Shown here in pieces: positions 1 through 5,691 of a stretch of 7,939 nucleotides of DNA. The notes below the pieces were generated by a model that had not been told where the DNA came from, did no database searches, and saw only the letters and a list, made by a program, of their open reading frames with translations. Within the stretch, counting starts at the first letter, position 1; each line of letters opens with the position of its first letter. Both the position numbers and the translations under genes were made by a program. Source of the stretch: Ilumatobacteraceae bacterium (GTDB lineage Bacteria > Actinomycetota > Acidimicrobiia > Acidimicrobiales > Ilumatobacteraceae); the NCBI GenBank assembly GCA_023254985.1, contig JALRJT010000128.1, positions 1-7,939 on the forward strand. The letters are read 5' to 3'.

Positions 1-2
1 CC

Positions 3-875
3 GCCACCCGTGGCGCGAGCGACGACGCGTTGCGTGCAAATGTTGCCCGTCTCGCTGCCGAAGCACTCGCGAGTGGTACGACCACGATTGAGGTCAAGTC
101 TGGGTATGGCCTCTCGACGTCGGATGAAGAGCGATCACTCATTGCCGCACGGACTGAAACGTCGGAGACGACCTTCCTCGGTGCACACGTCGTGCCACCG
201 GGAGTGAATGCTGATGACTACGTCGCAGAGGTCACGGGACCGATGCTCGAGGCGTGTGCGCCGCATGCGCGCTGGATCGACGTGTTCTGTGATCGCGGTG
301 CCTTCGACGTTGACCAGGCGCGAGAGATCCTTCGCGCGGGTGCCGCAAAGGGTCTCGACATGCGGATGCATGCCAATCAGCTGCAACACGGGGGCGGGGT
401 GGCGCTCGGGGTCGAGCTCGGCGTCGCTTCCTGTGACCACTGCACGCATCTTGCCGATGCCGACGTCGAGGCACTCGCTTCCACGAACGGATCTACGGTC
501 GCCACACTGCTCCCGACAGCCGAGTTGTGCACGCGTTCGCCATTTCCCAATGCTCGACGGCTGATCGACGCAGGGGTCACGGTTGCGCTCGCTTCTGACT
601 GCAATCCAGGATCGTCCTATACGACGTCGATGCCGCTCGCCATTTCGCTCGGCGTGATCTCAATGCACATGACGTGCGATGAGGCGCTGTGGGCGGCGAC
701 CGCCGGTGGTGCCAAGGCGCTGCGTCGTGACGATGTGGGATTGCTGAAGCCAGGGTCGAGGGCCGACCTCGTGGTGCTGAATGCGGCGAGCCACATCCAT
801 CTCGCGTATCGACCAGGAGTAGCCCAGATCGGTGCCGTCGTGCGCGAGGGTCGAGTGGTGGCGGGTTCGCTCTAG
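3..875 (+). CDS. hutI: Imidazolonepropionase, 5'-truncated by the window edge
   Basis: Imidazolonepropionase hydrolyses 4-imidazolone-5-propionate to N-formimino-L-glutamate, the third step of histidine breakdown, in the cytosol. The reading frame is open from base 3, so about 290 residues of a protein usually near 400 are visible. The missing N-terminus holds the HxH metal pair of the amidohydrolase fold. Visible family landmarks are the [11 protein letters not shown] segment (about 84-116), HANQL with a metal-site His at 369-371, DHCTHL (435-452), and [11 protein letters not shown] with the catalytic Asp at 597-599. The C-terminal [13 protein letters not shown] strand (about 747-785) is typical of amidohydrolases. 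A TTG at 30 is in frame but lies inside the conserved protein and is not the start. The TAG stop (873-875) overlaps the stop of the convergent transporter gene. Other hut genes probably lie to the left. The family call is secure; regulation cannot be seen. Confidence 0.93.
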   Translation, partial: ATRGASDDALRANVARLAAEALASGTTTIEVKSGYGLSTSDEERSLIAARTETSETTFLGAHVVPPGVNADDYVAEVTGPMLEACAPHARWIDVFCDRGAFDVDQAREILRAGAAKGLDMRMHANQLQHGGGVALGVELGVASCDHCTHLADADVEALASTNGSTVATLLPTAELCTRSPFPNARRLIDAGVTVALASDCNPGSSYTTSMPLAISLGVISMHMTCDEALWAATAGGAKALRRDDVGLLKPGSRADLVVLNAASHIHLAYRPGVAQIGAVVREGRVVAGSL

Positions 876-1876
876 TTCACGAGGTGCACGCCGACGAGCG
901 AGAGCCCGGCGATGCCACCCCAACTGATGAGTGCGAGCAGGAGTGGGCGGCCACCCACACGCAAGAGTTTGCGCACTCGTACCTCTGAGCCAAGCGAGAC
1001 GAGCGCGCAGGCGAGGCACCACTGTTCGATCGTCTTGAGTCGTGACAGCACGTCGTCGGAGAGCACGCCCGAGGTGCGCACGAGAATCATTGCGAGGAAT
1101 CCGAGCACGAAGATCGGCACGATCGTCGGTGACTTCGATCCTTGACGCGAGGTGAGGCCTTCCCGTGGCGTGCGCAGCCAGATGCTTACCATCGCCACGA
1201 GTGGGGCGAGCAATACCACGCGGGAAAGTTTGACGACCGTAGCGGCGTGCACTGAAGCATCACCACCGGTCGATGAGGTGGCGATGACTTGTGCGACGTC
1301 GTGAACGCTCGCCCCGACCCACGCGCCGAAGAGTTCGGGGGCATCGAGCCCGACGATGTCGCGCAGCGTGGGGAGGAGGACGATGGCGAGGCTGCCACAC
1401 AGGGTGACGAGGGCGATCGCGTAGGTCACCTCTTCCTCATCGGCCTCGGCAACTCCCTCCATGGCTGCGACCGCGGACGCGCCACAGATTGAAAAGCCCG
1501 TGGCGACGAGGAGTGACAGTGGTCGTGAGACCCCGAGCCGGGGCCCCAGCCACATCGTGCCGAGGAAGGTCAGCGTGACGACGGCGATCACGACGAGGAG
1601 CTCCGCACCTCCGAGTTTGATCACCTGGGAGACGGCAAGTTGTGTGCCGAGGAGCACGATGCCGAAGCGCAGTACGCGCTTGGCGGTGAACTTGATACCT
1701 GGTGTGCAAACTGTGGGTACCGCACCGAGGTTGCCGAGGACGACGCCGATGACGAGCGAGGCAACGAGTGGCGAGACCGTGTCGAAACGGTCATGTACCT
1801 GAAAGCCGACGAAGGTGACGAGGAGCGCAAGTGCGAAGCCGGGTAGGATCGTCAACGATCGGCTGGGTGCGTTCAC
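872..1876 (-). CDS. YeiH/UPF0324 family membrane transporter, putative sulfate exporter family
   Basis: This 334-residue integral membrane protein belongs to the YeiH family (UPF0324, Pfam Cons_hypoth698), often annotated as putative sulfate exporters; the substrate is not firmly established. Family signatures are [12 protein letters not shown] (residues 127-138) and [12 protein letters not shown] (188-199), followed by the [12 protein letters not shown] helix (214-225). About ten hydrophobic segments are visible, with one hydrophilic loop at about 236-249. Length is normal and the protein looks intact. The start is GTG at 1876-1874. It has no ribosome binding site, but TACAAT lies six bases upstream, which suggests a leaderless mRNA. 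It is divergent from the desaturase-like gene (22-bp gap) and convergent with hutI (four-base overlap). Nothing nearby indicates sulfur metabolism, so export of sulfate, sulfite or another anion is only inferred from the family. Confidence 0.9.
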   Translation of the reverse strand: MNAPSRSLTILPGFALALLVTFVGFQVHDRFDTVSPLVASLVIGVVLGNLGAVPTVCTPGIKFTAKRVLRFGIVLLGTQLAVSQVIKLGGAELLVVIAVVTLTFLGTMWLGPRLGVSRPLSLLVATGFSICGASAVAAMEGVAEADEEEVTYAIALVTLCGSLAIVLLPTLRDIVGLDAPELFGAWVGASVHDVAQVIATSSTGGDASVHAATVVKLSRVVLLAPLVAMVSIWLRTPREGLTSRQGSKSPTIVPIFVLGFLAMILVRTSGVLSDDVLSRLKTIEQWCLACALVSLGSEVRVRKLLRVGGRPLLLALISWGGIAGLSLVGVHLVN

Positions 1877-1882
1877 TCGTCA

Positions 1883-1888
1883 ATTGTA
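1883..1888 (-). promoter_or_regulatory. -10 element of the YeiH-family gene (leaderless type)
   Basis: Reading leftward, TACAAT is followed by six bases (TGACGA) and then the GTG start at 1876. Transcription would begin at or within a base of the start codon, as on actinobacterial leaderless mRNAs. No convincing -35 hexamer is visible. The hexamer overlaps the opposing -10 by two bases. Confidence 0.6.
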
Positions 1889-1892
1889 GAAT
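1887..1892 (+). promoter_or_regulatory. -10 element of the desaturase-like gene (leaderless type)
   Basis: TAGAAT is followed by six bases (GAGGCC) and the GTG start at 1899. An in-frame TAG at 1887-1889 means no earlier start is possible, so promoter and start codon confirm each other. The upstream CGTCAATT (1878-1885) resembles an element before two other genes in the window. No clear -35 is seen. Confidence 0.6.
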
Positions 1893-1898
1893 GAGGCC

Positions 1899-2816
1899 GT
1901 GGCGCCGTCGGAAACTTCGCATAACGGACTCCTCAATGGTCGGGGCGAGTGGCGCACAGTGTTATTGATCGCTGCCGTATACGGGGGAACGATCGCCACG
2001 GTGCTCAATCACGATCGTCTCGGAACGCCCCTGACCGTTCTTTTGCTTGCGTGGTTCGGTGCGTGGCACCTCTCCATGCAGCATGAGATGGTTCATGGTC
2101 ACCCGTTTCGCGCGTCGTGGCTGAACACGGTCATCGCGTCGATTCCCGTCACCTTGTGGATCCCGTTTTTGTGTTTCAAGCGGGATCACCTCGAGCACCA
2201 CGAGTCCGACCTCACCAATCCAGAACTCGACAACGAGAGTTACTACGTCTCGCAAGAAGCCTGGGACCGTGCCGGTCGCATCCGTCGCGCGGCGTACTGG
2301 GCGAATCGCACCTTGCTTTTCAGAATGTTCGTGTGGGTGATCGTGAGCACGATCACGTATCTGACGATGGTCATGCGTCAGGCAGTAGCCGGAACGCACG
2401 GTCGACGTCAGGCGTTTGCGCTACACGCGGTCGGTCTCGTTCTCGTCGTCTGGTTCGTGCGCAACGTCGCCGAGTTGCCCCTGTGGCAATTCGCACTCGG
2501 CACGACGTATGGCGGCCGGGTCCTGAATGCGTTACGACCGTTCCCGGAACACAAGTACCTGGCCGACACGAACGACCGCACCGCGATGATCATGGCAGGG
2601 CCGATCATGAGCCTTCTCATGTTGAACAACAACCTGCACGTGGCACACCACGACGAGCCGTGGGTTCCGTGGTACGCCTACGGCCCGCTCATGGAGCGTG
2701 TCGATGCAGTAGAGCGAGCGCGCAAGATCGGTCTGCTCTACGAGGGTGGTTATCTCGAGGTCTTCCGTCGCTATGCAGTTCGACCAATTTCGTCACCATT
2801 GCGCGACGGAAACTAG
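1899..2816 (+). CDS. Fatty acid desaturase-like membrane di-iron oxygenase
   Basis: This 305-residue membrane protein carries the three histidine clusters of the fatty acid desaturase/carotenoid hydroxylase superfamily: HEMVHGH (62-68), HLEHH (97-101) and HVAHH (247-251), which bind a di-iron centre. Hydrophobic segments at about 20-35, 44-60, 76-92, 140-158 and 175-190 fit a membrane enzyme with its active site facing the cytosol. Such enzymes use O2 and electrons from a ferredoxin or similar donor to desaturate or hydroxylate acyl chains, lipids or carotenoids; the substrate cannot be told here. The HGHP box and the ESYYVS stretch (114-119) resemble bacterial desaturases of unassigned function rather than classical acyl-lipid delta-9 enzymes. 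GTG at 1899 is the first possible start after an in-frame stop. It overlaps the PhyH-like gene tail to tail by four bases. No electron carrier is encoded nearby. Confidence 0.85.
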   Translation: MAPSETSHNGLLNGRGEWRTVLLIAAVYGGTIATVLNHDRLGTPLTVLLLAWFGAWHLSMQHEMVHGHPFRASWLNTVIASIPVTLWIPFLCFKRDHLEHHESDLTNPELDNESYYVSQEAWDRAGRIRRAAYWANRTLLFRMFVWVIVSTITYLTMVMRQAVAGTHGRRQAFALHAVGLVLVVWFVRNVAELPLWQFALGTTYGGRVLNALRPFPEHKYLADTNDRTAMIMAGPIMSLLMLNNNLHVAHHDEPWVPWYAYGPLMERVDAVERARKIGLLYEGGYLEVFRRYAVRPISSPLRDGN

Positions 2817-3622
2817 ACCCGCGCGACGACCGGGAATCGCGGGTCGTCGAGTTCGTCGCCCGGACGAAGCCCCTTACCCTCGAGTGGCGGTGACGTCTTC
2901 CAGGGTCGCGTCGCAAAGCGCGCATCATCACCCACATATCGGAAACTCACAGCGCGTCGTCGGGTGATGCCCGTACCGGCAGTGCCCGGCGCAGCGTGCA
3001 GGGTTCGGTAGTGGAACGCAACGGCATCGCCGATCTCGACCGGTGTGGACAACGAGGCCTGAGTCTCAAGTTCGTCCGGTGGCGGGAGGTGGACAAAGTC
3101 GTGTGCGGCCTCCACGTAGGCGCTCTGGTCGGCGAATCGACGAGGGATGTACCGAGCGTTCCAGCGGTGGCTCCCCGGAATGAAGCGCAGTGCGACGGAA
3201 TCGGGGATTGGGTCAAGTGGAATCCAAATGCTGACGTTGTCCATGCCGTCGATGCCGTAATACGGATCATCGTGATGCCATGGCGTCACCTCGCGGGTCT
3301 CGGCCTCCTTCACGAGGACGTGCTCGTGGAACAACCGGGCAACCTTCGAGCCCATCAGTTGCCGGGCTACCTGTGGGATTGGACCGGTGGTTCCCGCGCG
3401 GGCGAATTCCTCGATGCGCTGCCAGTTCACGTAGTCGTCGAAGAACCGTCCACTCGCCCCCGTCGGGGTGTACTCATTCGCCCATGGACCGGGGGCCGCG
3501 AGGTTCTTTTCGACGCCAGTGGCGAGTGCGGCGATCGTGTCGGCGGAGACAAGGTCCTTGAGTACCACGACCCCGTCCCGTTGGTAAGTCTCGACCACGC
3601 TCGGGTTCAGGGACTGAGTCAC
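2813..3622 (-). CDS. Phytanoyl-CoA dioxygenase (PhyH) family Fe(II)/2-oxoglutarate oxygenase
   Basis: This is a 269-residue cytosolic protein of the PhyH family, which hydroxylates unactivated carbons using Fe(II), O2 and 2-oxoglutarate, releasing succinate and CO2. The HxD iron motif sits in WHHDDPYY (His116 and Asp118), the distal iron His is in YRTLHAAPG (His209), and an Arg cluster RRR (221-223) is placed to bind the 2-oxoglutarate carboxylate. FIPGSHRW (147-154) is also typical. All metal ligands are present, so it should be active. Bacterial members act on many substrates, including lipids, ectoine and secondary metabolites, so no specific substrate can be given. The start is GTG at 3622-3620, six bases after a TAGCGT hexamer, so the mRNA is probably leaderless; a weak GGAG is the only alternative ribosome signal. 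A terminator separates it from the gene upstream. Confidence 0.88.
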   Translation of the reverse strand: MTQSLNPSVVETYQRDGVVVLKDLVSADTIAALATGVEKNLAAPGPWANEYTPTGASGRFFDDYVNWQRIEEFARAGTTGPIPQVARQLMGSKVARLFHEHVLVKEAETREVTPWHHDDPYYGIDGMDNVSIWIPLDPIPDSVALRFIPGSHRWNARYIPRRFADQSAYVEAAHDFVHLPPPDELETQASLSTPVEIGDAVAFHYRTLHAAPGTAGTGITRRRAVSFRYVGDDARFATRPWKTSPPLEGKGLRPGDELDDPRFPVVARV

Positions 3623-3628
3623 GACTCC

Positions 3629-3641
3629 ACGCTAATTGGCG
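3629..3641 (-). promoter_or_regulatory. Promoter of the PhyH-like gene, CGCCAATTAG element
   Basis: Reading leftward, CGCCAATTAGCGT ends in TAGCGT, a TAnnnT -10, followed by six bases and the GTG start. The 13-base block matches the block before the BVMO gene (4182-4194) at 12 of 13 positions. No clear -35 is visible. Confidence 0.55.
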
Positions 3642-3664
3642 ACGTTGGACTTGGAGGGGGAAAA

Positions 3665-3698
3665 GAAAAGACCGCCGGTTTTCACCGGCGGTCTTTTC
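3665..3698 (-). terminator. Strong intrinsic terminator after the small membrane protein gene
   Basis: A perfect 15-bp stem (3665-3679 paired with 3684-3698) with a four-base loop and a GC core, CCGCCGG/CCGGCGG, begins 19 bases after the stop of the small gene. Leftward, the stem ends in TTTTC and is followed by TTTT, giving a U-rich tail. It separates the small gene from the PhyH promoter. The symmetric arms could also slow rightward transcription, but no rightward gene ends here. Confidence 0.9.
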
Positions 3699-3716
3699 GA
3701 CTTCTGTAGTCGGTGG

Positions 3717-4025
3717 TTAGGCGCGAAGACCGCGGTTGACCATCGAGATGACGGCATCCTTCAGCGGGATCATTCCGAGAATGATCGCTCCGTTGGCGCA
3801 GTAGGTCATCCAGTCGTCCGAGAACGAAAGTCCCCAGCCCGAGATCGGGTTCATGTCCAGGACCCACACCATGGCGATGGCCACGATGAGGTTCCAGTTG
3901 GAACCGATGATCGGGATTTTGCGGATGATGCCCGAGAGCTGCACGGTGCCGAGCACCGAGTCAACCACGGTCGTGACTGCACCCAGCAGGGCCGCTGCTA
4001 GGAGGAGGTATCCGAGTGTGTACAT
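3717..4025 (-). CDS. Small three-helix membrane protein of unknown function
   Basis: I do not recognise this 102-residue protein. It has three hydrophobic stretches, at about 3-26, 44-60 and 72-88. Between the first two is a short basic segment, GIIRKIPIIGS (32-42), and the C-terminus is basic (NRGLRA). There is no cleavable-looking signal peptide and no cysteine motif (one Cys, 76). The ATG at 4025 is preferred because GGGGA lies seven bases upstream and the first helix begins at once. The same frame is open to 4187, but that 54-residue extension is polar and would cover the dyads of the control region. It is the only gene here with an apparent long 5' leader, a clear ribosome binding site and its own strong terminator, which suggests separate and perhaps high expression. 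It is divergent from the BVMO-exporter operon. Holin-like or transporter-accessory roles are possible but unsupported. Confidence 0.75.
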   Translation of the reverse strand: MYTLGYLLLAAALLGAVTTVVDSVLGTVQLSGIIRKIPIIGSNWNLIVAIAMVWVLDMNPISGWGLSFSDDWMTYCANGAIILGMIPLKDAVISMVNRGLRA

Positions 4026-4032
4026 GATCTTT

Positions 4033-4037
4033 TCCCC
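4033..4037 (-). promoter_or_regulatory. Ribosome binding site fixing the start of the small membrane protein
   Basis: Reading leftward, GGGGA lies seven bases before the ATG at 4025-4023. It supports this internal ATG over the upstream in-frame start at 4187. Confidence 0.6.
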
Positions 4038-4043
4038 AGTTCT

Positions 4044-4061
4044 GTAGGCGTCGTTGCCTAC
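4044..4061 (-). promoter_or_regulatory. Stem-loop in the 5' leader of the small membrane protein gene
   Basis: GTAGGC and GCCTAC form a perfect 6-bp stem around a six-base loop (AACGAC in the mRNA sense). It ends six bases before the GGGGA ribosome site. If TACGGT at 4074-4069 is the -10, the hairpin would begin within about two bases of the mRNA 5' end, where stem-loops often protect messages from decay. The role is inferred. Confidence 0.45.
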
Positions 4062-4068
4062 GAATTCG

Positions 4069-4074
4069 ACCGTA
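4069..4074 (-). promoter_or_regulatory. Possible -10 element of the small membrane protein gene
   Basis: Reading leftward, TACGGT fits TAnnnT and would give a leader of about 37 bases. No -35 is recognisable at 16-19 bases. The 14-bp palindrome at 4076-4089 would fill the spacer, as expected of an operator. This call is weak. Confidence 0.3.
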
Positions 4075-4075
4075 A

Positions 4076-4089
4076 GCACCACGTGGTGC
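4076..4089. promoter_or_regulatory. Perfect 14-bp palindrome, candidate operator
   Basis: GCACCACGTGGTGC is identical to its reverse complement. It lies between the start of the small membrane protein gene (51 bases away) and that of the BVMO gene (115 bases away). Part of it also belongs to a tandem 10-bp repeat at 4079-4098 (CCACGTGGTG then CCAGGTGGTG, 9 of 10 identical). The symmetry suits a dimeric regulator such as a TetR-type protein, but no regulator gene is in the window. Confidence 0.5.
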
Positions 4090-4124
4090 CAGGTGGTGGA
4101 TTTCACGCGATTGCAACGAACGGG

Positions 4125-4138
4125 CCAATGGGCATTGG
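4125..4138. promoter_or_regulatory. Second dyad in the divergent control region
   Basis: CCAATG and CATTGG are perfect 6-bp inverted arms separated by GG. The dyad lies 51 bases before the BVMO -10-like hexamer and 36 bases from the end of the palindrome at 4089. It may be another regulator site; nothing else is known of it. Confidence 0.35.
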
Positions 4139-4181
4139 ATTGTTGCGAGTTCGTAACCTCCACATCGTCGCCTGCGGGGCC

Positions 4182-4194
4182 CGCCAATTAGGGT
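4182..4194 (+). promoter_or_regulatory. Promoter of the BVMO-exporter operon, CGCCAATTAG element
   Basis: CGCCAATTAGGGT ends in TAGGGT (4189-4194), nine bases before the ATG at 4204, giving a leader of roughly three bases or none. It differs at one position from the block before the PhyH-like gene. No -35 match is evident. Confidence 0.5.
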
Positions 4195-4203
4195 AAATCG
4201 CAG

Positions 4204-5688
4204 ATGACTGGGGGTGCTATGGGGACACGAGAAGTCGACGTGCTGATCGTCGGGGCGGGGATCTCGGGAATCGGGGCCGCTTACCACGTGAAGACCATGT
4301 GCCCGAATCGGACCTTTGCCGTCGTCGAGGGACGCGAGCAGTTGGGCGGAACCTGGGACCTGTTTCGATACCCGGGAGTGCGCTCGGACTCTGACATGCA
4401 CACGCTCGGCTACCGCTTCAAGCCGTGGACCTCGCGCAAGGCGATCGCCGACGGCCCCTCGATCCTGGCCTACCTGCGCGAGACGGTCGAGGAGTTCGAC
4501 CTCGCCCGGCACATCACCTACGGGGTGCACGTGAGCAGGGCGGAGTGGTCCTCGAGCGAGGGGCGCTGGACTGTGATCGCGCGTCAGAACGGTGAAGAAG
4601 TCCGCTACTCGTGTTCGTATCTCTTCATGTGCACCGGGTACTACCGCTACTCGAAGGGTTTTGAGCCTGACATCCCAGGTCTGTCCACGTTCTGCGGCAC
4701 CGTCGTGCACCCGCAGTTCTGGCCCAAGGATCTCGATTATGCGGGCAAGCGCGTCGTGGTCATCGGATCTGGTGCGACGGCGATGACGATCGTGCCATCG
4801 ATCGCGGGGACCGCCGCGCACGTCACCATGCTCCAACGCTCGCCGACTTACGTAGTGGCGCGACCTGATGTGGATTCGGTGGCGGAGTTCTTGCGCAAGT
4901 TCCTACCCGCCAAGCTCGCATATCGCCTCGTGCGGTTCAAGAACACGACGATGCAGCAGTTCTTCTACAAGCGCATGCGCGCATACCCGCAGCAGGCCAA
5001 GGAGCGCCTGATGGGATTCGTGCGCGAGGCGGTCGGTGGGGTCGTGGATGTCGACACGCATTTCAATCCGACCTATTTCCCGTGGGATCAGCGCCTGTGC
5101 CTGCTTCCCAACGGCGACCTTTTCGAGGCACTGAAAGCCGGCACGGCCTCAATCGTCACTGACACCATCCGCACCGTGGACACCCGAGGAATTGAGCTGG
5201 TCTCTGGGTCTCGCATCGATGCAGACATCATCGTGACGGCGACTGGACTGCATCTCGTCACGCTCGGCGAGGTGGAATTCGCCAAGGACGGCGAACTCAT
5301 CGACTTTTCACAGACCTGGACCTACAAGGGGATGTCGTATTCCGGGGTTCCCAACCTCGCGACGTCGTTCGGGTATATCAATGCCTCCTGGACGCTTCGT
5401 GCGGACCTCACGTGTGAATACGTGTGTCGCCTGCTCAACCACATGGACAAAGTTGGTGCGACGGTGTGCACGCCGACCTTGCGCGAAGGTGAGGAGTCGA
5501 TGCCGCAGCGCCCGTGGGTGGACGGCTTCACCCCCGGCTACATGAATCGCGTGATGCACCTCATGCCCAAGCAGGGGGATCGTGAGCCGTGGCTGAACCC
5601 GCAGGACTACAAGCGCGATATCGAACTGTTCCGCAAGTCTGCGGTAGACGATGGAGTGATGCGCTTCACCGCGACCGTACCGGTCTGA
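4204..5688 (+). CDS. EthA-like Baeyer-Villiger monooxygenase (FAD/NADPH)
   Basis: This 494-residue flavin monooxygenase is close in length and sequence to mycobacterial EthA (about 489 residues). Such enzymes use FAD, NADPH and O2 to insert oxygen next to a ketone carbonyl, giving esters or lactones, and many also oxidise sulfur in thioethers and thioamides. Seen in order: the FAD site GAGISG (17-22), GGTWDLFRYPGVRSDSDM (48-65), the Baeyer-Villiger fingerprint FxGxxxHxxxWP, fully kept at 163-174, the NADPH site GSGATA (188-193), QRSPTYVV (211-218), WDQRLCLLPNGDLF and the late ATGL motif. No key residue is missing. ATG at 4204 fits the promoter position; ATG at 4219 (residue 6) is a possible alternative with a G-rich tract before it. 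The exporter gene follows after three bases. In mycobacteria ethA is paired with the TetR regulator gene ethR; none is adjacent here. The natural substrate is unknown. Confidence 0.93.
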   Translation: MTGGAMGTREVDVLIVGAGISGIGAAYHVKTMCPNRTFAVVEGREQLGGTWDLFRYPGVRSDSDMHTLGYRFKPWTSRKAIADGPSILAYLRETVEEFDLARHITYGVHVSRAEWSSSEGRWTVIARQNGEEVRYSCSYLFMCTGYYRYSKGFEPDIPGLSTFCGTVVHPQFWPKDLDYAGKRVVVIGSGATAMTIVPSIAGTAAHVTMLQRSPTYVVARPDVDSVAEFLRKFLPAKLAYRLVRFKNTTMQQFFYKRMRAYPQQAKERLMGFVREAVGGVVDVDTHFNPTYFPWDQRLCLLPNGDLFEALKAGTASIVTDTIRTVDTRGIELVSGSRIDADIIVTATGLHLVTLGEVEFAKDGELIDFSQTWTYKGMSYSGVPNLATSFGYINASWTLRADLTCEYVCRLLNHMDKVGATVCTPTLREGEESMPQRPWVDGFTPGYMNRVMHLMPKQGDREPWLNPQDYKRDIELFRKSAVDDGVMRFTATVPV

Positions 5689-5691
5689 GCG

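Noticed and set aside
30..32. TTG at 30 as the start of hutI
   Set aside because: The frame is open to the window edge, the preceding residues fit the family, and the metal-binding N-terminal part must lie further left.
2117..2893. A 258-residue open frame on the plus strand
   Set aside because: It lies in another frame of the desaturase-like gene, whose three histidine boxes fix the true frame.
2996..3709. A 237-residue open frame on the plus strand
   Set aside because: It is antisense to the PhyH-like gene, runs through the terminator stem and shows no recognisable domain.
4074..4084. G-GCGGG/CCCGC-like mini-dyads and an EcoRI-type CGAATTCG (4061-4068) as regulatory sites
   Set aside because: Short palindromes of this size are expected by chance in GC-rich DNA, and they do not line up with promoter elements.
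4103..4135. A ten-residue leader peptide (MPIGPFVAIA) upstream of the small membrane protein gene
   Set aside because: It has no ribosome binding site, no run of regulatory codons and no attenuator-like alternative hairpins; chance is the simpler explanation.
4026..4187. A 54-residue N-terminal extension of the small membrane protein (start at 4187)
   Set aside because: It is polar and of low complexity, would run through both dyads and the leader hairpin, and the ATG at 4025 has a well-placed ribosome site right before the first helix.
3961..4836. A 291-residue open frame on the minus strand
   Set aside because: It crosses the control region and lies antisense to conserved BVMO motifs; its composition is rich in Arg, His and Asp, as expected of a shadow frame in GC-rich DNA.
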